Shown in pieces: positions 21,645-30,346 of a stretch of 64,000 nucleotides of DNA. A program made the translations under genes and the position numbers. The stretch spans positions 248,001 to 312,000 of the forward strand of contig NZ_VDMA02000005.1 of assembly GCF_006334915.2 (NCBI RefSeq). The letters run 5' to 3'. The first letter of the stretch is position 1. Each line of letters starts with the position of its first letter. This stretch comes from Microbispora catharanthi. GTDB taxonomy: Bacteria > Actinomycetota > Actinomycetes > Streptosporangiales > Streptosporangiaceae. The notes under the pieces were generated by a model, which was not told where the DNA came from, did not search any database, and saw only the letters and a program-made list of their open reading frames with translations.

Positions 21645-22421
21645 CTATTCGGGCCCGCCGGCCGTCGCGGTCACCAGAGACAGCGGCAGGTCGCCCACCC
21701 GGCGTACGACGTGGTCCCCGTCGCGCGGGCCGCCCCGGTAGACCGATCCCGCGACCCGGCTCGCGGTGTTGGACGCGACGACCCGGCCCTCGGCGTTGAC
21801 CAGGAACGCCGGGCCGGGGATCTCCCGCAGCGCCGGGAGCACCGCGGCCTCGAACCGCCGGACGAACACGTCGGCCGCGGCCACCCCGGCGAAGCTCCCC
21901 CCGGCCAGCACGGGCACCGACAGCGTGAGGCTGTACTCGTCGGTGCACAGGTAGTCGACGTACGGGCCGCAGATCGTGCGCTCCGCACCGGAGGATGGGC
22001 CGGCGTACCAGTCCCAGTGGGTGTAGTCGTAGAAGGCGCTGCTCGCCGGGTCCATGTCCCGCAGCAGCTGCACGGGGTCGCCGGAGGGGTTCTCCTGCCA
22101 CCATTCGAGGTACCACGGCGCGTCGGCCAGCAGGCCGGGCGCGGCGATGAAGCCGATCCCCGCGATCAGCGCCGGCAGGTGGGCCGGCAGATGGGCGGGC
22201 AGCGCGCCGCCGCGCAGCCGGGCCCACAGCAGCGGGCGCAGCGCCGCGAGGTCGGCCACGACCGGGCGGCGCGTGCCGCCCGCGGGCAGGACGCAGGCGA
22301 CGGCGGCGTCGCGGACCTCGCGCAGCGCCTCGAACACGCCCTCGGCCGCCTCGCGCACCCGCGCCACCGCCGCGGCGGCGTGGTCGTGCCCGGCCTGCAC
22401 AAGTGACGCCGGTGTGCTCAT
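21645..22421 (-). CDS. Soluble cache (PDC)-domain sensor protein
   Basis: A 258-residue protein without signal peptide or membrane helix. The middle part has the cache-domain pattern seen in sensors: a WYLEWWQ segment, then [13 protein letters not shown] and a Tyr/Asp-rich ligand pocket region ([18 protein letters not shown]), then [13 protein letters not shown] and [13 protein letters not shown]. Such domains bind small organic ligands, and amine and amino-acid binding is common. It starts 5 bases after the FadR-type regulator's stop codon. A cytosolic ligand sensor working with that regulator and the adjacent importer is an inference. Confidence 0.75.
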   Translation of the reverse strand: MSTPASLVQAGHDHAAAAVARVREAAEGVFEALREVRDAAVACVLPAGGTRRPVVADLAALRPLLWARLRGGALPAHLPAHLPALIAGIGFIAAPGLLADAPWYLEWWQENPSGDPVQLLRDMDPASSAFYDYTHWDWYAGPSSGAERTICGPYVDYLCTDEYSLTLSVPVLAGGSFAGVAAADVFVRRFEAAVLPALREIPGPAFLVNAEGRVVASNTASRVAGSVYRGGPRDGDHVVRRVGDLPLSLVTATAGGPE

Positions 22422-22426
22422 GCTTC

Positions 22427-23176
22427 TTACTCCCGCAGCCGCAGCCGAAGCTCGATGAGGTGTCGTGTCGCGTCGAGCACGTGCCGCTCGGCGACGGCCC
22501 TGGCCTGCTCGCCGTCGCCGCGCTCGACGGCCCCGGCGATGGCGCGATGCTGTGCCGCCGTCTCATCGTGCCCGCTCAGGCCCTCGTGCGGAAGCCAGAG
22601 CAACGGTCCGATGTCAGCCTGTAACCGGATCTCCTCCTGAGTGAGGCGGGCCGACTGCGAGGCCGCCGCCACCTCGATGTGGAACCGGCCGTCGAGCCTG
22701 CGCAGCCGGGCACACGCCTCCGCGGACCCGGCCGCCTCCGGTGCGGCGGCGACGGCGTCCATCTCGTCCAGGGTGCGCCACAGCGGCGCGACGTCCGAGG
22801 GAAGCGAGCGCTCGGCGGCGAGCCTGGCCGCCGTCCCGGCGACGGCCGCGTAGTGGTCGCCGAAGTCGCGCAGCTCGTCGGCCGCGAACGCGCGCAGCCG
22901 CGCCAGGGGGTCGAGCCCGGCGGGCAGGCGTACGAAGCTGCCGCCGCCCCGGCCGCGCCGCGTCTCGACCATCCCCCGCTGGCGCAGCGCCATGAGCGCC
23001 TCCCGCAGGGTCACGGTGGAGACGCCGAGCCTGCCCGCGAGCTCCGCCTCGCTGGGCAGCTGCTCTCCGTCGGCGAGCAGGCCGACCGCGATCGCGTCGG
23101 CGAGCCGCCGGACGACGACGTCCACCCTGGCGGTGCTGTCCACAGGTGAGAAGACGGCCAGGCGGGCCATGTTCAC
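22427..23176 (-). CDS. GntR/FadR-family transcriptional regulator
   Basis: A 249-residue regulator with an N-terminal winged helix ([20 protein letters not shown], then the wing [10 protein letters not shown]) and a C-terminal all-helical FCD ligand domain. FCD metal-ligand candidates are an Asp in [12 protein letters not shown] and His residues in [19 protein letters not shown]. The GTG start is taken because AGGAG lies seven bases upstream; an ATG two codons later is possible. It is divergent from the polyamine-type ABC operon and an inverted repeat lies between them, so it probably controls that importer and itself. Confidence 0.9.
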   Translation of the reverse strand: MNMARLAVFSPVDSTARVDVVVRRLADAIAVGLLADGEQLPSEAELAGRLGVSTVTLREALMALRQRGMVETRRGRGGGSFVRLPAGLDPLARLRAFAADELRDFGDHYAAVAGTAARLAAERSLPSDVAPLWRTLDEMDAVAAAPEAAGSAEACARLRRLDGRFHIEVAAASQSARLTQEEIRLQADIGPLLWLPHEGLSGHDETAAQHRAIAGAVERGDGEQARAVAERHVLDATRHLIELRLRLRE

Positions 23177-23262
23177 GGTCGCACTCCTGTTCGCCCACGC
23201 CGTCCGCGAAAGATCGCCATCCGCGAAAGTTGACAACAGTGATACCTGATCGGGTCTTTACG

Positions 23263-23288
23263 TGAAACATTTAACTCCATATGTTTCA
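23263..23288. promoter_or_regulatory. Operator-like inverted repeat between regulator and importer genes
   Basis: TGAAACAT (23263-23270) and ATGTTTCA (23281-23288) form a perfect 8-bp inverted repeat with a 10-base AT-rich spacer, unusual in this GC-rich DNA. It ends four bases before the chosen potA start, and TTGACA (23230-23235) lies upstream. It is the best candidate binding site for the divergent FadR-type regulator. Confidence 0.55.
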
Positions 23289-23292
23289 GGTC

Positions 23293-24345
23293 ATGCCAGA
23301 CCAAGCAGTCAGTCTCCGCGGCCTGCGCAAGAGCTTCGGGCCGGTCGAGGCGGTCGCCGGGATCGACCTCGACGTCGCCGACGGGGAGTTCTTCGCGATG
23401 CTCGGGCCGTCGGGCTCGGGGAAGACCACCGTGCTGCGCATGATCGCGGGGTTCGAGTCGCCCACCGCAGGGACGGTCGAGCTGGGCGGGCGTGACGTCA
23501 CGCGGCTCGCGCCGTTCGAGCGGGACGTGAACACGGTCTTCCAGGACTACGCGCTGTTCCCCCACATGAGCGTGCTCGACAACGTCGAGTACGGCCTGCG
23601 GGTGAAGAAGGTGCCCAGAGCGGAGCGGCGCGAGCGGGCGCTCGCCGCGCTGCGCTCGGTGCGGCTGGAGGGCTTCGAGAAGCGGCGCCCGGCCCAGCTG
23701 TCCGGCGGCCAGCGCCAGCGGGTCGCGCTGGCCCGCGCGCTGGTCAACCGGCCGCGCGTGCTGCTGCTCGACGAGCCGCTCGGCGCGCTCGACCTCAAGC
23801 TCCGGGAGGAGATGCAGGTCGAGCTGAAGGCGATCCAGCGGGAGGTCGGCATCACGTTCCTGTTCGTGACCCACGACCAGGAGGAGGCGCTGACGATGAG
23901 CGACCGGATCGCGGTGTTCAACCAGGGCGGGATCGAGCAGGTCGGCACCCCCGCCGAGGTGTACGAGCGCCCGGCCACCGCCTTCGTCGCCGCCTTCGTC
24001 GGCACCTCCAACCTCATCTCCGGCGATGCCGCGCGGGCCGTGCTGGGCAGGGAGGGCACCTTCAGCGTCCGGCCCGAGAAGCTGCGCGTCGTCCTCGGCG
24101 AGGAGCCGCCGGGACCGGACGAGCACGAGGCGGCCGGCGTGATCCGCGAGGTCGTGTACGCCGGTCCGGCGACCCGGTTCGTCGTGGACCTCGACGCGGG
24201 CGGGCGCCTGATCGCCCTCCAGCAGAACCTGCAGGCGTCGTCCATGGACGTGACGGGCCTGCGCGGCGCCCGCGTCCGCCTCGTGTGGAACCGGCGGCAC
24301 GAGTTCCCCATCGACGCCCCCGCCGAGCCGGTCGCCGCCGGCTGA
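23293..24345 (+). CDS. potA: Polyamine-type ABC importer, ATP-binding subunit
   Basis: A 350-residue ATPase driving solute uptake. Walker A is GPSGSGKTT, the signature is [15 protein letters not shown], Walker [13 protein letters not shown] and the H-loop [11 protein letters not shown]-terminal TOBE/MalK-type domain contains FVGTSNLI and SVRPEKLRV, as in PotA-class proteins. An ATG four codons upstream lies inside the inverted repeat and is in frame; neither has a strong ribosome binding site, so the start is uncertain. Gene order A-D-B-C and the PotD-type binding protein point to spermidine/putrescine or another cationic amine. Confidence 0.88.
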   Translation: MPDQAVSLRGLRKSFGPVEAVAGIDLDVADGEFFAMLGPSGSGKTTVLRMIAGFESPTAGTVELGGRDVTRLAPFERDVNTVFQDYALFPHMSVLDNVEYGLRVKKVPRAERRERALAALRSVRLEGFEKRRPAQLSGGQRQRVALARALVNRPRVLLLDEPLGALDLKLREEMQVELKAIQREVGITFLFVTHDQEEALTMSDRIAVFNQGGIEQVGTPAEVYERPATAFVAAFVGTSNLISGDAARAVLGREGTFSVRPEKLRVVLGEEPPGPDEHEAAGVIREVVYAGPATRFVVDLDAGGRLIALQQNLQASSMDVTGLRGARVRLVWNRRHEFPIDAPAEPVAAG

Positions 24346-24392
24346 GCTCCGCCACCGCGCCCACAGCACCACTCACAGCAAGGAGAACCACG

Positions 24393-25625
24393 ATGCGGTC
24401 CCCCCGTCCGCGTTTCGCCAGGCCTTCTCTCGTCGTCACCGCCGCGCTGGCGCTCGCCGCCGTCGCGGGCTGCGGCGGCGGGTCGTCCACCGCCGGCGGC
24501 GGCTCGGCCGCGGCCCCCGGCGGCGGCGCCTTCACGCCGCCGAAGATCGAGGCCCTGAAGTCCCTCGGCCCCGGCGAGGGACAGGTCAACCTCGTCGCCT
24601 GGGCCGGCTACGCGGAGGACGGCTCCAACGACCCCAAGGTCGACTGGGTCCACCCGTTCGAGAAGGCCACGGGCTGCACGGTCAACACCAAGACGGCCGG
24701 CACCTCCGACGAGATGGTCAACCTGATGAAGACCGGCGAGTACGACGCCGTCTCGGCCTCGGGCGACGCCTCGCTGCGCCTGATCGCCTCGGGCACGGTC
24801 GCGCCGGTCAACACCGACCTCGTGCCCAACTACAAGGACGTGTTCGACGGGCTGAAGCTCAAGCCGTGGAACTCGGTCAACGGGGTCGCGTACGGCATCC
24901 CGCACGGCCGCGGCGCGAACCTGCTCATGTGGCGCACGGACACCGTGAAGCCGGCCCCCGACTCCTGGGGCGTCGTGTTCGACCCCGGCTCGCCGTACAA
25001 GGGCAAGGTGACGGCGTACGACTCCCCCATCTACATCGCCGACGCCGCGCTCTACCTGATGTCGGCCAAGCCGGAGCTGGGGATCAAGGACCCGTACGCG
25101 CTGGACGACAAGCAGCTCCAGGCCGCGGTCGACCTGCTCAAGCAGCAGAAGCAGAACATCGGCGAGTACTGGTCCGACTACACCAAGGCGGTGCAGTCGT
25201 TCAAGTCCGGCGACACGGTCGTGGGCACGACGTGGCAGGTGATCGCCAACCTGGTGGAGGCCGACAAGGCGCCGGTCGAGACGACGCTGCCGAAGGAGGG
25301 CTCCACCGGCTGGTCGGACACGTGGATGGTCGCCGCGAAGGCCAAGCACCCCAACTGCGCCTACAAGTGGCTCGACTGGATCATCTCCCCCACGGCCAAC
25401 GCGCAGGTGGCCGAGTGGTTCGGCGAGGCGCCGTCCAACGCCAAGGCGTGCGAGCAGACCTCCGACAAGTCGTTCTGCGACACCTATCACGCGACCGACG
25501 AGGAGTACTTCTCCAAGGTCCACTACTGGACCACGCCGATCGCGCAGTGCCTCGACGGGCGCACCGACGTCAAGTGCACCGACTACTCCGCGTGGACCCG
25601 GGCCTGGACCGAGATCAAGGGCTGA
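24393..25625 (+). CDS. potD: Polyamine-type ABC importer, substrate-binding lipoprotein
   Basis: A 410-residue extracytoplasmic binding protein. The signal peptide ends in a lipobox (AAVAGCGGG), so the mature protein is anchored at Cys28, then a Gly/Ser/Ala linker. The fold pattern is PotD-like: VNLVAWAGYAEDG, VHPFEKATGCTV, NGVAYGIPHGRGANLLMW and GWSDTWMVAA. Extra cysteines (NCAYKW, KACEQ, FCDTY, AQCLDG, VKCTDY) in the C-terminal half suggest disulfides. AGGAG precedes the ATG. The exact ligand cannot be read from the sequence. Confidence 0.87.
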   Translation: MRSPRPRFARPSLVVTAALALAAVAGCGGGSSTAGGGSAAAPGGGAFTPPKIEALKSLGPGEGQVNLVAWAGYAEDGSNDPKVDWVHPFEKATGCTVNTKTAGTSDEMVNLMKTGEYDAVSASGDASLRLIASGTVAPVNTDLVPNYKDVFDGLKLKPWNSVNGVAYGIPHGRGANLLMWRTDTVKPAPDSWGVVFDPGSPYKGKVTAYDSPIYIADAALYLMSAKPELGIKDPYALDDKQLQAAVDLLKQQKQNIGEYWSDYTKAVQSFKSGDTVVGTTWQVIANLVEADKAPVETTLPKEGSTGWSDTWMVAAKAKHPNCAYKWLDWIISPTANAQVAEWFGEAPSNAKACEQTSDKSFCDTYHATDEEYFSKVHYWTTPIAQCLDGRTDVKCTDYSAWTRAWTEIKG

Positions 25626-25636
25626 GCGCTCCCCCC

Positions 25637-25662
25637 GGGGGACGGCCGCCCGGCCGTCCCCC
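25637..25662. other. Strong hairpin between binding-protein and permease genes
   Basis: A perfect 11-bp GC stem (GGGGGACGGCC and GGCCGTCCCCC) with a 4-base loop lies 11 bases after the potD stop. In importer operons such structures stabilise the binding-protein message or cut read-through to the permeases. It has no T-run. Confidence 0.6.
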
Positions 25663-25665
25663 TCG

Positions 25666-25695
25666 GCCGCACGGAGAGAAGCCGCACGGAGAGAA
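25666..25695 (+). repeat. Tandem duplication of a 15-bp ribosome-binding segment
   Basis: GCCGCACGGAGAGAA occurs twice without a gap (25666-25680 and 25681-25695), just before the potB ATG at 25700. Each copy contains a GGAGAGA ribosome-binding core. Confidence 0.75.
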
Positions 25696-25699
25696 GACG

Positions 25700-26563
25700 A
25701 TGACGACCATCACCACGACGGCCGCCTCCCCCCGGAGGCGGGCCGCCTCGTTCCTGCACCGGCACGCCGGGGTGCGGCTGTCGCTGCTGCTGTCGGCGCC
25801 CCTGGCCTGGCTGGGGCTGGCCTACCTGGGCGCGCTCGCGGCCCTTCTCGTCACCGCGTTCTGGTCGACCGACGTGTTCACCGGCGACGTGGTCAAGGTG
25901 TTCACCTGGGCCAACTTCACCGACCTGGTCACCGGCGAGGTCTACCGCACGGTCGCCCTGCGCTCGATCGGCGTGGCCGCGGCGGTCACGCTGATCGACC
26001 TGGTGGTGGCCTTCCCCATGGCGTTCGCGATGGCCAAGCTGGCCTCGCCGCGGGCCCAGCGCTGGCTGGTGATCGCCGTGCTCACCCCGCTGTGGGCGTC
26101 CTATCTGGTCAAGGCGTACGCGTGGCGGGTGATGCTGTCCTCGGACGGCGTGCTCGGCTGGGGCTACGGCCTGACCGCCACCGTGGTGACCTTGTCGTAC
26201 CTGTGGCTGCCGTACATGATCCTGCCGATCTACGCGGGGCTCGAACGGCTGCCGAACTCGCTGCTCGACGCGGCCGGCGACCTCGGCGCGCGCGGGTGGC
26301 GGACCTTCCGCACCGTGGTCTGGCCGCTGACCTTCCCCGCCGCCGTGGCGGGGTCGATCTTCACGTTCTCGCTCTCGCTGGGCGACTACATCACCGTGAA
26401 GATCGTCGGCGGCAAGACCCAGCTCATCGGCAACGTTGTTTACGACAACATCGGCGCGGCCAACAACCTGCCCTTCGCCGCCGCCGTCGCCACCGTCCCC
26501 GTCGTGATCATGCTGGTCTACCTCGCGGCCGTACGCCGCACCGGCGCGCTGGAGAACCTGTGA
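25700..26563 (+). CDS. potB: Polyamine-type ABC importer, permease subunit 1
   Basis: A 287-residue membrane protein with six helices. The cytoplasmic coupling loop has the EAA-type pattern LDAAGDLGARGWRTFRTVVW. PotB-like features are LTPLWASYLVKAYAWRVML and FSLSLGDYITVKIVGG. It would pair with PotC to form the channel and bind PotA from inside. The C-terminus is 10 bases from the potC start. Confidence 0.88.
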   Translation: MTTITTTAASPRRRAASFLHRHAGVRLSLLLSAPLAWLGLAYLGALAALLVTAFWSTDVFTGDVVKVFTWANFTDLVTGEVYRTVALRSIGVAAAVTLIDLVVAFPMAFAMAKLASPRAQRWLVIAVLTPLWASYLVKAYAWRVMLSSDGVLGWGYGLTATVVTLSYLWLPYMILPIYAGLERLPNSLLDAAGDLGARGWRTFRTVVWPLTFPAAVAGSIFTFSLSLGDYITVKIVGGKTQLIGNVVYDNIGAANNLPFAAAVATVPVVIMLVYLAAVRRTGALENL

Positions 26564-26573
26564 AGGAGGCGCG

Positions 26574-27374
26574 GTGAATTTCTCTCGTACGTCCCGGACG
26601 CTGCTGCGGGCGGCGCTGGTGGCCGGCCTGGCCGTCGTCTACGTGCCGCTGGCCGTGGTGCTGCTCAACTCGTTCAACTCCGACCGGACCTTCTCCTGGC
26701 CGCCCGCCGGGTTCACGCTGCGCTGGTGGGGCGCCGCCTGGGACTCGGCCGGCCTGCGCGACGCGCTGTGGACCTCGGTCCAGGCGGGTCTCGGCGCGAC
26801 CGCGATCGCGCTCGTGCTCGGCACGATGGCCGCCTTCGCGGTGCAGCGCTACCGGTTCTTCGGCCGGGAGACGGTCTCACTCGTGATCGTGCTGCCCATC
26901 GCCCTGCCCGGCATCGTGACCGGCATCGCGCTGAGCAACACCTTCCACACGGTGCTCGGCCTCCCCCTCGGGCTGCTGACCGTGATCGTCGGCCACGCGA
27001 CGTTCTGCGTGGTCACCGTCTACAACAACGTGCTGGCCCGGCTGCGCCGCATGGGCCTGAACCTGGAGGAGGCGTCGGCCGATCTCGGCGCGGACACGTT
27101 CACGACGTTCCGCCTGGTGACGTTCCCGATGATGCGCTCGGCACTGCTCGCGGGCGGGCTGCTCGCCTTCGCGCTGTCGTTCGACGAGATCATCGTCACG
27201 ACGTTCACCGCCGGGGCCGGCGTCCGCACGCTGCCGATCTGGATCTTCGAGAACCTGTTCCGGCCCAACCAGGCGCCGGTGGTCAACGTGGTCGCCGCCG
27301 CGCTGATCCTGCTGTCGGTGATCCCGATCTACCTGGCCCAGCGCCTGTCCGGCGGCGACCCGCAGACGCACTGA
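26574..27374 (+). CDS. potC: Polyamine-type ABC importer, permease subunit 2
   Basis: A 266-residue membrane protein with six helices, starting with GTG behind AAGGAGG. The EAA-type loop is LEEASADLGADTFTTFRLVT and the following helix carries FALSFDEIIVTTF, a PotC hallmark. It is the last gene of the importer operon and ends 16 bases before the convergent TetR gene; no terminator hairpin is obvious. Confidence 0.88.
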   Translation: MNFSRTSRTLLRAALVAGLAVVYVPLAVVLLNSFNSDRTFSWPPAGFTLRWWGAAWDSAGLRDALWTSVQAGLGATAIALVLGTMAAFAVQRYRFFGRETVSLVIVLPIALPGIVTGIALSNTFHTVLGLPLGLLTVIVGHATFCVVTVYNNVLARLRRMGLNLEEASADLGADTFTTFRLVTFPMMRSALLAGGLLAFALSFDEIIVTTFTAGAGVRTLPIWIFENLFRPNQAPVVNVVAAALILLSVIPIYLAQRLSGGDPQTH

Positions 27375-27390
27375 AGGGCGCCTGGACGGA

Positions 27391-27960
27391 TCAGCCGTCC
27401 GCGCCCGTCAGGGAGCGCAGGCAGGGGCGCAGCAGTTCGGCGATCTGCTCCGGAGGCGCGTCGCGCAGCTCTTCGAGCTTCAGCAGGTGCCGCCCGAGGA
27501 CCACGCCGATGAGCACCGCGCTGATCAGCGCGGCCCGTACGCCCGCGTCGGCGGCGGGGATGGCCGCGGCGAGCTGCGCCCGGTATCGGGCCGCCCCCTC
27601 GGAGGCGGCCTCGGAGGCTCCCGGATGGGTGAGCATCGAGCGCAGGACGGCCAGCGACTCGACCGGCTCGACGGCCATCGAGGCGGCGAGCCGGTCGAGC
27701 ATCTCTTGGACGACCTGCTCCGGCTCGCCTCCGAGAGGCCCGGACGGCCGGGCCCGGGCGACGCTCAGGAAGAGCTCCTCCTTGGAGCCGAAGTAGTGCA
27801 TGACGAGCCCGGGGTTCACCCCGGCGGCCGCGGCGACGGCCCGGATCGTCGTGTCCGCGTATCCCGACTCGGCGAACAGGCGAGCCGCCTCCGCGAGGAT
27901 CCGCGCCTCGGTCCTGCGGCGTCGCTCCGCCCGCGTCAGGCGGGCTCCGGCCTCGGTCAC
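27391..27960 (-). CDS. TetR-family transcriptional regulator
   Basis: A 189-residue repressor-type protein. The N-terminal helix-turn-helix reads ILAEAARLFAESGYADTTIR, then VAAAAGVNPGLVMHYFGSKE, the TetR pattern. The C-terminal ligand domain is helical and not assignable. The start is GTG. It is divergent from a SnoaL-like gene 88 bases away, with a palindrome in between, so it probably controls that gene. Confidence 0.92.
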   Translation of the reverse strand: MTEAGARLTRAERRRRTEARILAEAARLFAESGYADTTIRAVAAAAGVNPGLVMHYFGSKEELFLSVARARPSGPLGGEPEQVVQEMLDRLAASMAVEPVESLAVLRSMLTHPGASEAASEGAARYRAQLAAAIPAADAGVRAALISAVLIGVVLGRHLLKLEELRDAPPEQIAELLRPCLRSLTGADG

Positions 27961-28011
27961 CGGTCGATTCTACGGCGTGACCGATCCCTTTCCCCATTTC
28001 GTTGTACGGTC

Positions 28012-28022
28012 GTTTAATAAAC
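28012..28022. promoter_or_regulatory. Palindrome between TetR and SnoaL-like genes
   Basis: GTTTA-A-TAAAC is a perfect 5-1-5 palindrome in a short AT-rich spot between divergent genes. It fits a TetR operator half-overlapping a promoter; the true site is probably longer. Confidence 0.45.
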
Positions 28023-28048
28023 ACGCGTTCAACGAAAGGAGGGGCACG

Positions 28049-28456
28049 ATGGACCGGCCGAGCCCGCGAGACGTCCTCGCTCGCAGACGCGCCCTGATCC
28101 TCGACGGCGACCTGGACGGCTTCGCCGACCTGTTCGCCCCCGACGGGGTGATCGAGCTGCCGTTCGCACCACCGGGGATGCCCGTGCGCGTCGAGGGCCG
28201 CGAGGCCATCCGCGACTTCTCCTCCGGGCAGGCGACCGCGGCGTTGCGGATCGAGGACATGTGGACCACGAGCGTCTACGAGACGACGGATCCGGAGGTG
28301 CTCGTCGTCGAACTCGAGACCAGGGCTTTGGTGACCGCGACGGGCGCCCCCTATCAGGCCCGGTCGGTGCAGGTGTTCCGCATCCGCGACGGGCAGATCC
28401 TCCTCCTCCGCGATTACTGGAACCCCATGGGCCTCGCCGACGCCTTGCGGGCCTGA
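28049..28456 (+). CDS. SnoaL-like/NTF2-fold protein
   Basis: A 135-residue protein of the SnoaL-like polyketide cyclase/NTF2 fold. It has the cone-shaped barrel pattern: DGDLDGFADLFAPDGVIELP, VEGREAIRDFSS, then RSVQVFRIRDGQILLLRDYW. Members are hydrolases, isomerases or ligand binders; the substrate is unknown. The ATG follows AAGGAGGGG. Control by the divergent TetR gene is likely. Confidence 0.85.
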   Translation: MDRPSPRDVLARRRALILDGDLDGFADLFAPDGVIELPFAPPGMPVRVEGREAIRDFSSGQATAALRIEDMWTTSVYETTDPEVLVVELETRALVTATGAPYQARSVQVFRIRDGQILLLRDYWNPMGLADALRA

Positions 28457-28503
28457 TCAGAGCCGGAAGACGTCGGCCGATGTCCTCCGGCTCCGGTGGA
28501 AGA

Positions 28504-30309
28504 TCAGCGGGCGGTGGTGGCGGTGGTCCAGGAGGCGTAGAGGTCGGCGTACACGCCGGGCTGCTCGACCAGGACGGCGTGCGGGCCGCGCTGGACGATC
28601 CGGCCGTGCTCGAACACGATGACCTCGTCGGCCGCCTGGGCGGTGGAAAGGCGGTGCGCGATCGAGATCGCCGTACGACCGCGGGTGACGCCGTCGAGGG
28701 CACGGGCGAGGCGCACCTCGGTGGCGGGGTCCACGGCGGAGGTGGCCTCGTCGAGCAGCAGCAGGTCGGGGTCGGCGAGGTAGGCACGGGCGAGCGCGAC
28801 GAGCTGCCGCTCTCCGGCCGACAGGGACTCGCCCCGCTGGCCGACCGGGGTGTCCAGGCCGGCGGGCAGGCCGTCGAGCCAGTCGGCCAGGCCGAGCTCG
28901 GTCAGCGCCCGGGCGATCTCCTCCCGGGTCGCCGATGGCCGTCCGAAGCGGATGTTGTCCTCAAGCGTCGAGTCGAACAGGAACCCGTCCTGCGGGACCA
29001 TGACGATCCGCTCCCTGAGCGAGGAGAAGCTGACCGTGCGCAGGTCGGTCCCGTCCACGAGGATCCGGCCGGAGGTCGGGTCCATGAGCCGGGTCAGCAG
29101 CTTGGCGAAGGTCGTCTTGCCCGAGCCGGTCTCCCCCACCACCGCGACCCGCGTGCGCGGCGGGATCTCGACCGACACGTCGTGGAGGACGGGCGGCCCG
29201 CCGGGGTAGGCGAAGCCCACGCCGTCGAAGCGGACCGAGATCGGGCCGCGCGGCAGCGCCGCGCCGTTCTCCGGGTCGGCCACGTCGGCCGGGGTGTCGA
29301 GCACGCCCAGGATGCGCCGCCATCCGGCGATCGCGTTCTGCGCCTCGTTCAGCACCTCGGTCGCGGTCTGCAGCGGGCTGATGAACAGCGTGATCAGGAA
29401 CAGGAACGCGATGAGCCGCCCCGCCGTGATCGAGTCGGCGACGCCCAGCCAGACCCCGGCCACGACCACCAGCGCGACCGTGATCGAGGCGATCAGCTCG
29501 GTGGCCGGGAACGTGAACCCGACGATCTTCTGGGCCCGGGTCTGCGCCGCGCGCATCCCGTCCACCGCGGTGTCGATCCGCTCCGCCGTGCGGTCCTCCG
29601 AGCCGTACGCCCGGATCACCGCGCTGCCGACGACCGACTCGCTGACGGCGGCGAGGACGTCGCCGGCGCGCTCACGCACCCGGGTGTACGCCCCGGCCAC
29701 CAGGCGCTGGAACCGGGGCAGGGCCAGCACCAGCGGCAGGAAGCAGGCCCACACGATCAGCGTGAGCTGCCAGGAGTAGACGGCCATGAGCACGGTCGCC
29801 ACCACCAGCTGGCCGGCGGACACGATGACCATCAGCCCGCCCCACTGCATGAACGTGCTGATCTGGTCGACGTCTCCGGTCACACGTGAGACCAGGCCGC
29901 CGCGCCGCTCGGTGTTCTGCGTCAGCACCGACAGGTCGTGCACGTGGCGGAAGCCCTTGCCGCGCAGGGCCGCCAGGCCCGACTCGGTGGATCGGTAGAG
30001 CCGGACGTTCATGAGGTAGCCGCACAGCGCGGTCAGCACGACGGCGAGCGCGCACAGGACTACCGCGTTCCGGATGAACGGCAGGTCGGGCACGCCCGAG
30101 CGCAGACCGCGGTCGATCACCTGTTGCACGGCGATCGGCACGACGACCTTGCCCAGGGTGGCCAGCACGGCCAGCACGAGCGTCCCGGCGAGCCCGCGGC
30201 GGAACTCCGGCGACAGCCGCAGGCCCTGCCTGAGCGTCTCCAGGGCGCCCCGGTCGGCCGCCCGCAGGGACGAGGTCTCTCCTGTGGCCGTGTCGGTCAC
30301 GGCGGTCAC
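28504..30309 (-). CDS. Heterodimeric ABC exporter subunit with canonical catalytic residues
   Basis: A 601-residue half-transporter with six helices, then a nucleotide-binding domain with Walker A GETGSGKTT (392-400), an LSAGE signature (496-500), Walker B LLLLDE with catalytic Glu521, and H-loop His552 in AHRLST. The GTG start is taken because GAGGAG lies upstream; an in-frame ATG at 30366 would overlap the previous gene by 20 bases but has no ribosome binding site. It forms a pair with the gene at 30347-32167. Substrates of such pairs range from drugs to lipids and peptides; none can be assigned. Confidence 0.9.
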   Translation of the reverse strand: MTAVTDTATGETSSLRAADRGALETLRQGLRLSPEFRRGLAGTLVLAVLATLGKVVVPIAVQQVIDRGLRSGVPDLPFIRNAVVLCALAVVLTALCGYLMNVRLYRSTESGLAALRGKGFRHVHDLSVLTQNTERRGGLVSRVTGDVDQISTFMQWGGLMVIVSAGQLVVATVLMAVYSWQLTLIVWACFLPLVLALPRFQRLVAGAYTRVRERAGDVLAAVSESVVGSAVIRAYGSEDRTAERIDTAVDGMRAAQTRAQKIVGFTFPATELIASITVALVVVAGVWLGVADSITAGRLIAFLFLITLFISPLQTATEVLNEAQNAIAGWRRILGVLDTPADVADPENGAALPRGPISVRFDGVGFAYPGGPPVLHDVSVEIPPRTRVAVVGETGSGKTTFAKLLTRLMDPTSGRILVDGTDLRTVSFSSLRERIVMVPQDGFLFDSTLEDNIRFGRPSATREEIARALTELGLADWLDGLPAGLDTPVGQRGESLSAGERQLVALARAYLADPDLLLLDEATSAVDPATEVRLARALDGVTRGRTAISIAHRLSTAQAADEVIVFEHGRIVQRGPHAVLVEQPGVYADLYASWTTATTAR

Positions 30310-30346
30310 CGCGTCACACTCCTCGTCAAAGGCTTCGGGCCGTGCG

